Positions 1 through 10,955 of a stretch of 64,000 nucleotides of DNA are shown one piece after another. The stretch comes from Taklimakanibacter deserti (lineage in GTDB: Bacteria > Pseudomonadota > Alphaproteobacteria > Rhizobiales > Aestuariivirgaceae). Both the position numbers and the translations under genes were made by a program. Below the pieces are notes generated by a model, which worked only from the letters and a program-made list of their open reading frames with translations, was not told where the DNA came from and did no database searches. The stretch covers positions 248,001 to 312,000 of the forward strand of contig QORU01000002.1 of assembly GCA_003574785.1 (NCBI GenBank), read 5' to 3'. Position 1 is the stretch's first letter. The number at the start of each line of letters is the position of its first letter.

Positions 1-432
1 AATGGTGCGGGCCTCGGCGTCGGTCGCCACATGGACGAGCTCGACCGGCGCATCGATATTGGACGTAATCTCGATATGAACGCCATCGTCCGCGAAGGCC
101 TTGTTCATCTCGAGCACCGGCTCGTCGGCGACGGCGAGCGGTGCCAGATGAGGCGTCACGCGCACGGCGCCACCGGCCGGCAGGTTCGACGACGCCTTGT
201 CGAAGACGCCATTGACGAAAACGATGCGGGCATGGGCGATCTTGGCCAGGGGATCGCGCCTCAGGAGGCGCTCGACATCCTTGGCCTGAGCCTCAACCTT
301 CAGGCGCGGCGGATAGGGCCGGTCGATCAAGACCCTGAGATTGGTCCATTTCCAGTCTTCGAGACGCGGATGCGGCAAAAGCATGCCGTCATAGGCGAGC
401 TCCGCCGGCGTCTTGTTCACGGCGATATTCAT
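1..432 (-). CDS. sufD: SufD, Fe-S cluster assembly scaffold subunit (partial, N-terminal ~144 residues)
   Basis: SufD pairs with SufB and the ATPase SufC to build Fe-S clusters in the cytoplasm. Only the N-terminal part is present; the gene runs off the left edge of the window. The reading frame begins MNIAVNKTPAELAYDG and continues with a PHPRLEDWKWTNLR stretch typical of SufD N-termini. The ATG overlaps the sufC stop codon as ATGA, which points to translational coupling. It is the last gene of the operon visible here; sufS and sufA homologues would be expected further left, outside the window. Confidence 0.9.
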   Translation of the reverse strand, partial: MNIAVNKTPAELAYDGMLLPHPRLEDWKWTNLRVLIDRPYPPRLKVEAQAKDVERLLRRDPLAKIAHARIVFVNGVFDKASSNLPAGGAVRVTPHLAPLAVADEPVLEMNKAFADDGVHIEITSNIDAPVELVHVATDAEARTI

Positions 433-1184
433 GCGGCTTCCCTGGCGAACTCGGCATAGCCCTTGGCCTCGAGCTCGAGGGCCAGTTCCTTGCCGCCCGA
501 TTTGACGATGCGCCCATGCGAGAGGACATGCACATAATCCGGCACGATGTAATCGAGCAGGCGCTGATAATGGGTGATGACGACCATGGCGCGGTCGGGC
601 GAGCGCAGCGCGTTCACGCCGTCGGCGACGATGCGCAAGGCGTCGATGTCGAGGCCGGAATCGGTCTCATCGAGAATGCACAGGGAAGGCTCGAGCACCG
701 CCATCTGCAGGATCTCGGCGCGCTTCTTCTCGCCGCCGGAGAAGCCGACATTGACGGCGCGCTTCAGCATGTCCTGCGAGATGTCGAGCTTGCTGGCACG
801 GTCCTTCACCAGTCGCATGAATTCCGGTGTGGTCAATTCCTTCTCGCCCCGCGCTTTGCGCTGGGCGTTGAGCGCCACTTTCAGGAACTGCATCGTGGCG
901 ACACCCGGTATCTCGATCGGATACTGGAAGGCCAGGAACAGACCCTTGGCGGCGCGCTGGTCGGGCTCCATCGCGAGCAGGTCCTCGCCCTTGAACTTGA
1001 CCTCGCCACCCGTCACCTCATAGCCCTCGCGGCCGGCGAGCACATAAGAGAGGGTCGACTTGCCCGAGCCGTTCGGGCCCATGATGGCATGGACCTCGCC
1101 CGCCTTCACATTAAGGGTGAGGCCATTCAGGATGGTGCGGTCTTCATCCGCCAGTTTGACGCTCAGTTCGTTGATCTCAAGCAT
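429..1184 (-). CDS. sufC: SufC, Fe-S assembly ABC-type ATPase
   Basis: Cytoplasmic ABC ATPase of the SufBCD scaffold, which powers the conformational change used for cluster assembly. The 251 residues are the normal family length. Walker A GPNGSGKST lies at residues 36-44, the signature is FSGGEKKRAEIL near residue 147, and Walker B is CILDETDSGLD near residue 170. The FSGGEKKR form of the signature is characteristic of SufC. The start overlaps the end of the preceding small membrane-protein gene by 8 bases, and the stop overlaps the sufD start, so it is tightly embedded in the suf operon. Confidence 0.97.
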   Translation of the reverse strand: MLEINELSVKLADEDRTILNGLTLNVKAGEVHAIMGPNGSGKSTLSYVLAGREGYEVTGGEVKFKGEDLLAMEPDQRAAKGLFLAFQYPIEIPGVATMQFLKVALNAQRKARGEKELTTPEFMRLVKDRASKLDISQDMLKRAVNVGFSGGEKKRAEILQMAVLEPSLCILDETDSGLDIDALRIVADGVNALRSPDRAMVVITHYQRLLDYIVPDYVHVLSHGRIVKSGGKELALELEAKGYAEFAREAA

Positions 1185-1464
1185 TCTTCTTGTCTTTCAC
1201 ATACTCATTGTAGGTCGTCGAATAATCGGTATGGGCGCGGGCCGTCATGATGAACCAGATGGCGGAGATCGCCATGCCCAAGGCGGTGATCGCCACCCAC
1301 AGGAAGGTCGTCATGGTCTGCGCCAGGACAAGGCCCATGATCGCGGACGCAACTATGCCGGCGACGAATACCCAGACGACACGCCAGCCTTCGGTGGTCA
1401 CGGGATAAGACCCCTGCCCGCCGTTGGATCGCACGAACCAGATGTCACCACGACGCTTGGTCAT
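1177..1464 (-). CDS. Small two-helix membrane protein within the suf operon
   Basis: A 95-residue protein with no function I recognise. A charged N-terminus (MTKRRGDIWFVRSNGG) precedes two hydrophobic segments, at about residues 27-47 and 52-71, and a hydrophilic tail. It looks like a small inner-membrane hairpin protein. Its ATG overlaps the stop of the upstream small gene (ATGA) and its end overlaps the sufC start, so it is translated as part of the suf operon. Whether it helps Fe-S assembly is inference from position only. Confidence 0.8.
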   Translation of the reverse strand: MTKRRGDIWFVRSNGGQGSYPVTTEGWRVVWVFVAGIVASAIMGLVLAQTMTTFLWVAITALGMAISAIWFIMTARAHTDYSTTYNEYVKDKKNA

Positions 1465-1814
1465 TGGGCTACCCCATCAAACCGATGGATGATCTCGATT
1501 GCGCCGACAATGTTCGTATTGAATTCATCGAGCTCCGCGGCAGGAACCCAAAGCTCCTCATGCAGGGCACCACCTACCACTTTCCTGTCAAAGCGGGCGA
1601 GATAGTCGGTAGGTAGCGCAAAGCGTGTGACGTAGCCCTTCTTGTCGGCATTGTGCCGTGTGTTCCAATCGCGGGCGATCTGGACGGCATATTCCTCATT
1701 GGTCACCGGATAGAAAATCGGCTGCTCAGGTAGACGTGGCGGGAATCGCCTGAAGCCGGAGGCTGCGATCAGCTCCAGTTCCTTCGTTCCGACCGGGCGA
1801 TATAGAGTCGTCAT
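1461..1814 (-). CDS. Small conserved protein of the family often labelled 'ADP-ribosylation/crystallin J1'
   Basis: The protein is 117 residues from the chosen start MTTLYRPVGTKELELI. That ATG has an AGGA ribosome-binding site five bases upstream; a longer reading frame begins eight codons earlier at 1838 without a better site. The motifs FPPRLPEQPIFYPV and VTNEEYAVQIARDWN recall a small alphaproteobacterial family that databases commonly call 'ADP-ribosylation/crystallin J1'. I see no ADP-ribosylglycohydrolase catalytic motif, so the label should not be read as a function. It sits between sufB (25-base gap) and a membrane-protein gene (ATGA overlap), inside the suf transcription unit. Confidence 0.75.
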   Translation of the reverse strand: MTTLYRPVGTKELELIAASGFRRFPPRLPEQPIFYPVTNEEYAVQIARDWNTRHNADKKGYVTRFALPTDYLARFDRKVVGGALHEELWVPAAELDEFNTNIVGAIEIIHRFDGVAQ

Positions 1815-1839
1815 CTTCATCCTACGCAACCAACTCAAA

Positions 1840-3306
1840 TCAACCTACGCTGCCTTCCAAAGAGATGCCGATCAGCTTCTGCGTCTCGGCCATGAATTCC
1901 ATCGGCAATTGCTGCAGCACGTCGCGCACGAAGCCGTTGACGATGAGCGTCACTGCCTCCTCTTGCGAGAGCCCGCGCGACTGGCAGTAGAACATCTGGT
2001 CGTCGGAGATCTTGGACGTCGTCGCCTCATGCTCGAAATGCGCGGTGAGCGTCTTGGCCTCGATATAGGGCACGGTATGGGCGCCGCATTTGTCGCCGAT
2101 CAGGAGCGAGTCGCACTGGGTGAAGTTCCGCGCGTTGATCGCCTTGCGATGCGCCGAGACGAGGCCGCGATAGGTGTTGTCGCTCTTGCCCGCAGCGATG
2201 CCCTTGGAAACGATCCGGCTCGAGGTGTTCTTGCCCAGATGGATCATCTTGGTGCCGGAATCGACCTGCTGATAGCCATTGGAAATGGCGATCGAATAGA
2301 ACTCGCCGCGCGAATTGTCGCCGCGCAGGATGCAGCTCGGATACTTCCAGGTGATGGCCGAGCCGGTCTCGACCTGGGTCCAGGAGATCTTGGCGTTTCG
2401 GCCGCGACAGTCGCCGCGCTTGGTGACGAAATTATAGACGCCGCCCTTGCCTTGCTTGTCGCCCGGATACCAATTCTGCACCGTCGAATATTTGATCTCG
2501 GCGTCATCGAGGGCGATGAGCTCGACCACGGCGGCATGGAGCTGGTTCTCATCGCGCGTCGGCGCGGTGCAGCCCTCGAGATAGGAGACGTAAGACCCCT
2601 TGTCGGCGATGATCAGCGTGCGCTCGAACTGGCCGGTCTTCTTTTCGTTGATGCGGAAATAGGTCGAAAGCTCCATCGGGCAGCGCGTGTTGGGCGGCAC
2701 ATAGACGAAGGAGCCGTCGGAGAAGACCGCCGAATTGAGAGCGGCGTAGAAATTGTCGCCCTGCGGCACGACCGAGCCCAGATACTTCTTCACCAGTTCC
2801 GGATGCTCGCGGATCGCTTCCGAGATCGAGCAGAAGATGACGCCCACCTTGGCGAGCTCATCCTTGAAGGTGGTGACGACCGAGATTGAATCGAACACCG
2901 CATCGACCGCGACCTTGGCGCCCTGGACGCCGGCCAGCACCTCGCGCTCGCGCAAGGGGATGCCGAGCTTCTCATAGGTCTTGAGCAATTCGGGATCGAC
3001 CTCATCGAGGCTCTTCGGCCCCGACATGCTCTTCGGCGCCGCATAATAATGCAGATCCTGGAAGTCGATCTTGGGATGCTTGACCTTGGCCCAAGTCGGC
3101 TCATCGACCTTCTGCCACCGGCGATAGGCCTCGAGCCGCCATTCGAGCATCCATTCGGGCTCACCTTTCTTCTTCGAGATGAAAGCAACGATGTCCTCAT
3201 TGAGGCCCTTAGGCGCCAATTCGGTCTCGATCTCGGTGGTGAAACCGTATTTGTACTTGTCGACGTCAATATCCTTGACGAGCTCTATGGTATCGATATC
3301 GGGCAT
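1840..3306 (-). CDS. sufB: SufB, Fe-S cluster scaffold protein
   Basis: Core scaffold of the SufBCD complex, on which nascent Fe-S clusters are assembled from sulfide delivered by a cysteine desulfurase. The protein is 488 residues from [14 protein letters not shown], a start chosen because GAGG lies eight bases upstream; an in-frame ATG 22 codons further up adds unrelated sequence. The segments [15 protein letters not shown] and [11 protein letters not shown] contain the cysteine and histidine matching the residues essential in E. coli SufB (C405 and H433). It follows the first cysteine desulfurase gene by about ten bases. Confidence 0.96.
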   Translation of the reverse strand: MPDIDTIELVKDIDVDKYKYGFTTEIETELAPKGLNEDIVAFISKKKGEPEWMLEWRLEAYRRWQKVDEPTWAKVKHPKIDFQDLHYYAAPKSMSGPKSLDEVDPELLKTYEKLGIPLREREVLAGVQGAKVAVDAVFDSISVVTTFKDELAKVGVIFCSISEAIREHPELVKKYLGSVVPQGDNFYAALNSAVFSDGSFVYVPPNTRCPMELSTYFRINEKKTGQFERTLIIADKGSYVSYLEGCTAPTRDENQLHAAVVELIALDDAEIKYSTVQNWYPGDKQGKGGVYNFVTKRGDCRGRNAKISWTQVETGSAITWKYPSCILRGDNSRGEFYSIAISNGYQQVDSGTKMIHLGKNTSSRIVSKGIAAGKSDNTYRGLVSAHRKAINARNFTQCDSLLIGDKCGAHTVPYIEAKTLTAHFEHEATTSKISDDQMFYCQSRGLSQEEAVTLIVNGFVRDVLQQLPMEFMAETQKLIGISLEGSVG

Positions 3307-3316
3307 TCTCTTAACC

Positions 3317-4396
3317 TCAAGCCGCCTTGCGCCGGGCCTTGATCCGGCTCCAGGCGGAAATGAACTGTTCAATGTCTCGAGCCGTCGTCGTCCAGCCCAG
3401 GCTCACGCGGATCGCCGCGTTGGCGAGATCGGGGGCAATCCCCATCGCCGCCAGAACATGCGATTTCGCCACCTTGCCGGAGGAGCAGGCCGAGCCCGAG
3501 GAGACCGCGAAGCCGGCGAGATCGAGCGCCATCAGAAGGGTTTCGGCGGGAAGCCCCGGCATGGCGAAGCAAGTCGTATTCGGCAAGCGCTCCGTCTTGG
3601 CGCCGAAGATCACGGCGCCTTCCAGCCTCTCCTCAAGATGGTCACGCAACGCCTTGATTTCGAGTCTTTTTTCTTGAAGCGCGGCGGCAAAGCCCGCGAT
3701 CGCGACAAGGTTTTCGGTTCCCGCGCGGCGCCTGAGTTCCTGGCCACCGCCATGAATGAGGGGCTCGAGCGGAAGCCCGTCGCGCACGATAAGCGCTCCG
3801 GCGCCCATCGGGCCCCCGAGCTTATGGGCGGAGAAACTCAAGAGGTCGACGCCCACAAGACCGAAATTGACCGGGATCTTGCCCAGGGCCTGGACGGCAT
3901 CGCTATGGAGCAGCGCGCCATGCGCATGGGCGAGTGCCGCCACATCGCGCAAGGGCTCGATGACACCCGTTTCGTTATTGGCGAGCATCACGCTGACAAG
4001 CGCTTTGGGCCCTGCCTTCAGCAGGCGTTCCAGCGCCGCGAGGTCGACCACACCCTCGCCATCGACCGGGAGGATATCGACGTCTTTGCCCGAGCCGCGC
4101 GCCGCTTCCAGCACCGATGGGTGCTCGATGGCGGAGACGATCAGCCGCTTGGCTGGCGCTCCCTTGAGCGCCAGATTATTGGCCTCGCTGCCGCCCGAGG
4201 TGAAGACCACCATAGGGGCAATCGCTCCCACCGCCCGGCCGACGCTCTCACGCGCGCCATCCAGAAGCGCATGCGCCTGGCGGCCCTCTTCATGGACGGA
4301 GGAGGCATTGCCGCCAAGCTCGAGTGCCGCGAGCATCGCTCGGCGGGCGGCCTCCTTGAGCGGGCTCGTGGCATTATGGTCAAGATAGACGCGCAT
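3317..4396 (-). CDS. Cysteine desulfurase, NifS/IscS-like class V aminotransferase fold
   Basis: PLP enzyme that takes sulfur from L-cysteine for Fe-S assembly. The 359-residue frame starts [13 protein letters not shown]; its ATG lies inside the 3' end of iscR (about 17 bases of overlap), consistent with coupling. The PLP lysine is K192 in [10 protein letters not shown], a conserved histidine is at 92 (EHPSV), and the catalytic cysteine is C305 in [10 protein letters not shown] flexible SSGSACSSG loop is typical of IscS/NifS-type rather than SufS-type enzymes. Alphaproteobacterial suf operons often carry this gene in addition to a distal sufS, so I leave the symbol blank. Confidence 0.93.
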   Translation of the reverse strand: MRVYLDHNATSPLKEAARRAMLAALELGGNASSVHEEGRQAHALLDGARESVGRAVGAIAPMVVFTSGGSEANNLALKGAPAKRLIVSAIEHPSVLEAARGSGKDVDILPVDGEGVVDLAALERLLKAGPKALVSVMLANNETGVIEPLRDVAALAHAHGALLHSDAVQALGKIPVNFGLVGVDLLSFSAHKLGGPMGAGALIVRDGLPLEPLIHGGGQELRRRAGTENLVAIAGFAAALQEKRLEIKALRDHLEERLEGAVIFGAKTERLPNTTCFAMPGLPAETLLMALDLAGFAVSSGSACSSGKVAKSHVLAAMGIAPDLANAAIRVSLGWTTTARDIEQFISAWSRIKARRKAA

Positions 4397-4871
4397 CGGC
4401 CTCGTTCTGGACTTTGGGTCGGTAGCGCGCCTTGGCCTGGCGAATGGATGCTGCGAGCGCCAGGTTGCGCTTGTTGACCACATCATCGAGCGTGACATTG
4501 GCGAGGAAAGTGTTCACCTGCCGGCCGATCGAGGACCACAAATCATGGGTGCAGCAGCGCTCGCCCTTGACGCAGCCATCGACGGCATCGCCCTCGCAGC
4601 GGGTCATCTTCATCGGCTCGTCGACCGCGGCAATGACGTCATAGATGACGATGTCGTCGGCATCCCGCGCCAGCCGGTAGCCGCCGCCCGGCCCCCTGGC
4701 GCTCTGCACCAGACCGGCCTTGCGAAGCTTCACGAAGAGCTGTTCCAGATATTCCTGGCTGATCTCCTGGCGTGCGGAAATCTCGGCCAGCGACACGGTG
4801 CGGCCCTCGCCATTCTGGCCGATATCGACCATGGCCATCACCGCATATCTGCCTTTTGTCGAGAGTTTCAT
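4380..4871 (-). CDS. iscR: IscR-type Rrf2 family transcriptional regulator
   Basis: Winged-helix regulator that senses Fe-S status and sets expression of the assembly operon. In the 163 residues, the N-terminal DNA-binding region (MKLSTKGRYAVMAMVDI, helix-turn-helix at roughly 27-50) is followed by the wing GPGGGYRLAR. Cysteines at 92, 100 and 106 (plus C107) form the C-x7-C-x5-C cluster-ligand set that separates IscR from cluster-free Rrf2 proteins. It is the first gene of the suf operon, with a matching IscR box upstream at 5003-5027, so autoregulation is likely. Confidence 0.94.
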   Translation of the reverse strand: MKLSTKGRYAVMAMVDIGQNGEGRTVSLAEISARQEISQEYLEQLFVKLRKAGLVQSARGPGGGYRLARDADDIVIYDVIAAVDEPMKMTRCEGDAVDGCVKGERCCTHDLWSSIGRQVNTFLANVTLDDVVNKRNLALAASIRQAKARYRPKVQNEADARLS

Positions 4872-4973
4872 GGTCCTATTTCCGTTGCCGCCGCGTTGAG
4901 AAAACTTGCCATTTTCCCCCGCAGCCGTGCTAAGAGCCGGGCTTCGCCGGCGTCCCGAGGGATTCTATATTTC

Positions 4974-4989
4974 TTTGAACAATTCTAAA
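4974..4989. promoter_or_regulatory. Possible Irr/ICE-like box upstream of iscR
   Basis: The sequence TTTGAACAATTCTAAA contains a perfect right arm (TTCTAAA) of the rhizobial iron-control element and a left arm short by one base (TTTGAA instead of TTTAGAA). It lies in the iscR promoter region, where Irr control of suf operons has been proposed for Rhizobiales. The imperfect left arm keeps confidence low. Confidence 0.35.
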
Positions 4990-5002
4990 CAAGGGAAATA
5001 GA

Positions 5003-5027
5003 ATATCCGACTACCGGAGTCAACTAT
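5003..5027. promoter_or_regulatory. IscR type 1 binding site
   Basis: A 25-base imperfect palindrome with arms ATATCCGACT and AGTCAACTAT around a 5-base centre. Both arms fit the E. coli IscR type 1 consensus half-site (ATASYYGACT) at nearly every position; only the AT-rich centre differs. On the minus strand the arm contains TTGACT, a plausible -35 element for iscR-suf, so bound IscR would block the promoter. The site also lies 62 bases upstream of the divergent hydrolase. Confidence 0.75.
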
Positions 5028-5088
5028 TTCGCCGGTTTTCACACGATTTCAATGACCGCCAGATGCAGAACAGGATCGACATTCGCTC

Positions 5089-5736
5089 ATGCCTGAAGTG
5101 ATTTTCAATGGGCCGGCCGGCCGGATCGAAGCGCGCTACCATCATTCGAAGGCCCAAGGGTCCCCCATTGCGATCCTTCTCCACCCCCATCCGAGCTTCG
5201 GCGGCACGATGAACAATCCGATCGTGCATTCCCTCTATTATATGTATGCCCAACGGGGTTTTTCGGTCCTCCGGTTCAATTTCCGGGGGGTCGGGCGGAG
5301 CCAGGGTCTGTTCGAGAACGGTGCCGGGGAACTTTCGGACGCGGCCTCGGCGCTCGACTGGCTGCAGGCGCATAACCGCGAGGCCAAGATCTGCTGGATC
5401 GCCGGCATCTCCTTCGGCGCCTGGATCTCGATGCAGCTCCTGATGCGCCGGCCGGAGATCTCGGGCTTCATCTCGGTCGCCCCGCTCGCCAAGCACTATG
5501 ACTTCTCCTTCCTCGCCCCCTGCCCGGCCTCCGGGCTTTTCGTCAATGGCGACAAGGACACGGTGACGCCGCCCGAAGCGGTCAACACGCTGGTGACCAA
5601 GCTCAAGACCCAGAAAGGCATCGTCATCGAGCACAAGGTGCTGCCCGGCGCCAACCACTTCTTCCAGGACAAGATCGACGACCTGACCAAGATCTGCGCC
5701 ACCTATCTCGACAAGCGGCTGGCTCGCGAGGCTTGA
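5089..5736 (+). CDS. Alpha/beta hydrolase, suf-linked family
   Basis: A 215-residue cytoplasmic hydrolase. The nucleophile elbow is GISFGA with Ser108, the acid is probably Asp155 or Asp157 (GDKD), and the histidine is His190 (GANHFF). The oxyanion region HPHPSFGGTMNN near residue 32 is typical of a small family often called 'alpha/beta hydrolase' or 'dienelactone hydrolase-like'. The substrate is unknown. It is transcribed divergently from iscR-suf across a shared region that holds the IscR box. This neighbour relation recurs in alphaproteobacteria, hinting at a role near Fe-S or sulfur metabolism (inference). Confidence 0.88.
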   Translation: MPEVIFNGPAGRIEARYHHSKAQGSPIAILLHPHPSFGGTMNNPIVHSLYYMYAQRGFSVLRFNFRGVGRSQGLFENGAGELSDAASALDWLQAHNREAKICWIAGISFGAWISMQLLMRRPEISGFISVAPLAKHYDFSFLAPCPASGLFVNGDKDTVTPPEAVNTLVTKLKTQKGIVIEHKVLPGANHFFQDKIDDLTKICATYLDKRLAREA

Positions 5737-5791
5737 GCGGCCGAAGCCGCCCAGCCAAATTCAAAGCGTCAGACCTCTGTGCAGCGAGGGA

Positions 5792-6496
5792 TTAGTCCTC
5801 GTCGCTGAGCAGCGCCTTGTGGACGAGGCCGCCCAGCGCGCCGCCGATCAGCGGAGCGACCCAGAACAGCCAGAGCTGCTGCAAGGCCAAGCCGCCCGCG
5901 AAGAGCGCAGGCCCCGTCGAGCGCGCCGGATTGACCGATGTATTGGTGACCGGGATCGAGATCAGGTGGATGAGCGTCAGCCCAAGCCCGATCGCGATCG
6001 GGGCAAAGCCCGCCGGCACCGATTTGCCCGTGGCACCCAGGATGATGATCAGGAAGAATCCGGTCATCACGATTTCGCAAATGATCGCAGCCATGAGCGA
6101 ATAGCCGCCGGGCGAATGCGTATCATAGCCGTTCGTCGCAAATGCCCCGGGGGCTGCCGGATCAATCGCGAACCCCGCCTTGCCCGAAGCGATGAGATAA
6201 AGCACGCCCGCTGCAACAATGGCGCCGACCACCTGGACAATGATGTAAGGAGCGACCGAGGCCCAGGGAAAACGACCGGCAGTTGCAAGGCCAACCGAAA
6301 CGGCCGGATTGAAGTGTCCTCCAGAAATGCCGCCCACCGCATAGGCCATGGTGAGTACCGTCAGTCCGAACGCGAAGGCTACGCCCAGCAGGCCGATACC
6401 TACGTTAGGGAAAGCAGCGGCCAGAACCGCGCTCCCGCAACCGCCGAGAACCAACCAGAATGTACCAAAGAACTCTGCCGCAAGCTTCTTCTGCAT
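5792..6496 (-). CDS. aqpZ: Aquaporin Z, water channel
   Basis: Inner-membrane water channel of the MIP family, 234 residues with six hydrophobic segments. The two NPA boxes are at residues 63-65 ([11 protein letters not shown]) and 189-191 (TSVNPARST). The narrow selectivity residues of water-specific channels are present: F43, H177 and R192. The start [13 protein letters not shown] is chosen because GGGGA lies about six bases upstream and it matches the E. coli AqpZ N-terminus; longer in-frame extensions add 48 codons with no membrane-protein character. It converges with the hydrolase gene to its left. Confidence 0.95.
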   Translation of the reverse strand: MQKKLAAEFFGTFWLVLGGCGSAVLAAAFPNVGIGLLGVAFAFGLTVLTMAYAVGGISGGHFNPAVSVGLATAGRFPWASVAPYIIVQVVGAIVAAGVLYLIASGKAGFAIDPAAPGAFATNGYDTHSPGGYSLMAAIICEIVMTGFFLIIILGATGKSVPAGFAPIAIGLGLTLIHLISIPVTNTSVNPARSTGPALFAGGLALQQLWLFWVAPLIGGALGGLVHKALLSDED

Positions 6497-6560
6497 GTGA
6501 ATCCCCATCCGACTCAGTTGAGCGAGTCGATGGCTTTTTGTAATCTTTCCCGGCGAAAGT

Positions 6561-7475
6561 TCAAAGTGGGTCGTGCCGTGCGCGCAACGCATCCGCTGAC
6601 TGACGCACGACCTCGGAAATCTGCATGAGCTGTTTGCCAAGCGGGCTTGTCTTGCGCCAGATCATGCCGATTGTTCGCGAGGGTTGCGGGCTCTGGAAAC
6701 GAGCTACAGATACCGACGCAGAACGTGTCTCCACCGCAACAGCCATTTCCGGGATCAAGGTGACACCTATGCCGGCGCTGACCATCTGAACCAGCGTGGA
6801 CAGAGAGCTGCCGTCAAGCAATTCCCGCGGCCGTGCCGAATGCATGTTGCAGAAGGACAGAGCCTGATCGCGGAAGCAATGCCCCTCCTCCAGCAGAAGC
6901 AGCCGCATTTCGCGCAGCATTTCGCCATTGGGCACGGGCTTGCCCTCGTCTTCGCCAGGCCGGACCAGCACAAAATTCTCGGAGAACAGGGCTACCTCGG
7001 TCAACGAAGGTTCGGACACCGGCAGAGCGACGATCGCCGTGTCGAGCCGGCCTTCCGCCACCTCTGCAATCAGCTTCAGTGTGAGCGTCTCGCGCACGTG
7101 AATGTCGAGGCCCTCATGCAAACGGGTCAGGTTTCCGATGATGGTAGGCAGCAGATAGGGAGCGATGGTGGGGATCACGCCTATTCGCAGCCGCCCCGCC
7201 AGACGCTCGTGCGAGGCGCGCGCCAAGTCTCCCAATTCATCCACCGAGCGCAGTATGTCGCGCACGCGCAGCGCAAACTCCTCTCCGAAGCCCGTCAGTC
7301 GCACCTGCCGCGCGCCTCTTTCGAAAAGCTCCGTGCTGAGCGTTTCTTCCAGTTCCCTGATCTGCACCGACATAGCGGGCTGAGAAATCGCACAGGCATC
7401 CGCCGCCCGCCCGAAATGGCCGTGTCGTACCAATGCCTCGAAATAGCGTAGTTGCTTCAGCGTCAGGTTGGTCAT
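6561..7475 (-). CDS. oxyR: OxyR, hydrogen-peroxide-sensing LysR-type regulator
   Basis: LysR family activator that responds to H2O2 by forming an intramolecular disulfide. The 304 residues begin with a typical LysR helix-turn-helix ([20 protein letters not shown]). The redox cysteines are C200 ([11 protein letters not shown]) and C209 (LSFCN), matching E. coli C199 and C208 almost exactly. It is divergent from katG with 161 bases between the start codons, the classic arrangement for OxyR control of catalase, so katG is its probable target. Confidence 0.95.
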   Translation of the reverse strand: MTNLTLKQLRYFEALVRHGHFGRAADACAISQPAMSVQIRELEETLSTELFERGARQVRLTGFGEEFALRVRDILRSVDELGDLARASHERLAGRLRIGVIPTIAPYLLPTIIGNLTRLHEGLDIHVRETLTLKLIAEVAEGRLDTAIVALPVSEPSLTEVALFSENFVLVRPGEDEGKPVPNGEMLREMRLLLLEEGHCFRDQALSFCNMHSARPRELLDGSSLSTLVQMVSAGIGVTLIPEMAVAVETRSASVSVARFQSPQPSRTIGMIWRKTSPLGKQLMQISEVVRQSADALRARHDPL

Positions 7476-7636
7476 AACCTCAACTTATTCCTGCAATCAA
7501 AAAATCCAACTTAAATTAATCGCGCAACTCTGATAGACGAAGCAATATGAAGGGAAGCGAGGGCCTTCGTGGCCTTCCCCCGGACAGCTCAATCAACTCA
7601 GCCAGGAAACCCACTTAGCCAGGATCGGAGCGATAA
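7476..7636. promoter_or_regulatory. Divergent oxyR-katG control region
   Basis: This 161-base AT-richer stretch separates the two start codons. A GATAG element at 7532-7536 followed by AATAT nine bases later resembles part of an OxyR ATAG-N7-CTAT repeat, but the full four-part motif is not visible. Calling it the OxyR operator is inference from gene arrangement. Confidence 0.4.
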
Positions 7637-9829
<2,193 letters not shown>

Positions 9830-9860
9830 TCTGAGCGCAAGCAGTCTTGCCGTTTCAAGA

Positions 9861-9896
9861 CAAAGCCGCGGGACGCAAGTCCCGCGGCTTTTTCTT
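9861..9896 (+). terminator. Rho-independent terminator of katG
   Basis: A 13-base-pair GC-rich stem (AAAGCCGCGGGAC and its complement) closes on a GCAA tetraloop at 9875-9878 and runs into a T-rich tract. It lies 30 bases after the katG stop. This is among the strongest hairpin terminators in the window. Confidence 0.92.
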
Positions 9897-9901
9897 TGTC
9901 C

Positions 9902-10052
9902 ATCCCCTCTCCCCCCGCGGGGGAGAGGGTTAGGGTGAGGGGGAACCGGCAGAGCAATGCGTCGATAGAGTGCAAGTCATCTCCGTCCGTTCCCCCTCAC
10001 CCTCCCATTGCTACGCAATGGGCCCCTCCCTCTCCCCCGTTGGGGGCGAGGG
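9902..10052. repeat. Pair of inverted GC-rich intergenic repeats
   Basis: The left unit (about 9902-9944, core CCCCTCTCCCCC then GGGGGAGAGGGTTAGGGTGA) and the right unit (about 9990-10052, core TCCCCCTCACCCTCCCATTG) are related in opposite orientation. Each can also fold on itself. This CCCTCTCC/GGGTGAGGGG type is scattered widely between genes in many Rhizobiales genomes. The right unit runs into the sigma-factor gene and encodes its last residues. Confidence 0.8.
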
Positions 10053-10955
10053 TGGTTCGCCCTGTTTGACCCATTCAGCCGTGATGTGCTTCAGCTTGTC
10101 GGGGTTGCGCATCACATAGATGGCGGTGATCTTGCCATCCTCGATCGCGAACGACATGGTCTGCGGAAGCCCGTCGGTCTCGATCGTGGCAAAGCCCGGC
10201 ATGTTGTTGACGCGGGTGAAGCGTACCGGCGGGAGGCCATAGAGCGGGAAGAGCTTCTGCCCGTAGCCGGCAACGAACTGAACCACGCGCGCGATACCCT
10301 CGAGGATATTGGTGGCCGCCGCCCGCTTGCCGCCGCCATCGGCATGGAAGATGACATCGTCGGCGAGAAGTTTTGACAGGCCGGCGACGTCGCCGGTGCG
10401 CGAGGCGGTGAAGAACGCCTGGGTGATGGCGCTCTCCTCCTCTTCGTTCACCTTGTAGCGCGGGCGGCTGCTGCGCAGATTCTTGCGCGCCCGCGCCGCG
10501 AGCTGCCGGGCGCTTTCCTCGCTGCGCCCGATCGTCTCGGCGACCGCCGGAAACCCCATCTCGAAGATATCGTGCAGCAGGAAAGCCGCGCGCTCGAGCG
10601 GCGAGAGCCGCTCCAGCGCCAGCATCATGGCCACTGAGAGATCGCCCGCTAGCTCCTCTTCCGGCGAGCTTTCATCGACAAGACCTTCGATCAAGGGCTC
10701 GGGCAGCCACTGGCCGACATAGGTCTCGCGCCGCATGCGCGCCGATTTGAGGATGTCGAGGCAGAGCCTGGTCGTGATCCGCGTCAGGAAGCTCCTGGGG
10801 TCGACGACCGTGCTGCGGTCGATCTTGTGCCAGCGCAAGTAAGCTTCCTGGACGACGTCCTCGGCCTCGGCATAAGAGCCCAGCATGCGATAGGCGATGC
10901 CCGCCAGATATTTCCGATAAAGCTCGAAATCCGTTTCCGCCATGACCGCCATCAT
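10011..10955 (-). CDS. ECF41-type RNA polymerase sigma factor with C-terminal SnoaL-like domain
   Basis: A 314-residue sigma-70 family factor: sigma region 2 at the N-terminus (AGIAYRMLGSYAEAEDVVQEAYLRW), sigma region 4 around 110-165, then a SnoaL/NTF2-like domain. The three hallmarks of ECF41 are visible: WLPEP in the linker (GQWLPEPLI), DGGGK (FHADGGGKRAAA) and NPDKL near the C-terminus. In ECF41 the fused domain replaces a separate anti-sigma factor. Its ATG overlaps the stop of the upstream decarboxylase-like gene (ATGA). The final residues, after about GEPPSPPTGE, are encoded by an intergenic repeat, so the tail is probably not ancestral. Confidence 0.93.
   Translation of the reverse strand: MMAVMAETDFELYRKYLAGIAYRMLGSYAEAEDVVQEAYLRWHKIDRSTVVDPRSFLTRITTRLCLDILKSARMRRETYVGQWLPEPLIEGLVDESSPEEELAGDLSVAMMLALERLSPLERAAFLLHDIFEMGFPAVAETIGRSEESARQLAARARKNLRSSRPRYKVNEEEESAITQAFFTASRTGDVAGLSKLLADDVIFHADGGGKRAAATNILEGIARVVQFVAGYGQKLFPLYGLPPVRFTRVNNMPGFATIETDGLPQTMSFAIEDGKITAIYVMRNPDKLKHITAEWVKQGEPPSPPTGEREGPIA

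Noticed and set aside
31..459. Plus-strand frame opposite sufD and the sufC end
   Set aside because: The minus strand encodes a clear SufD N-terminus; the plus frame is an Arg/Gly-rich antisense shadow.
1461..1814. Literal reading of 'crystallin J1/ADP-ribosylation' as an enzyme function
   Set aside because: The small protein lacks the metal-binding residues of ADP-ribosylglycohydrolases; the label appears to be inherited database naming.
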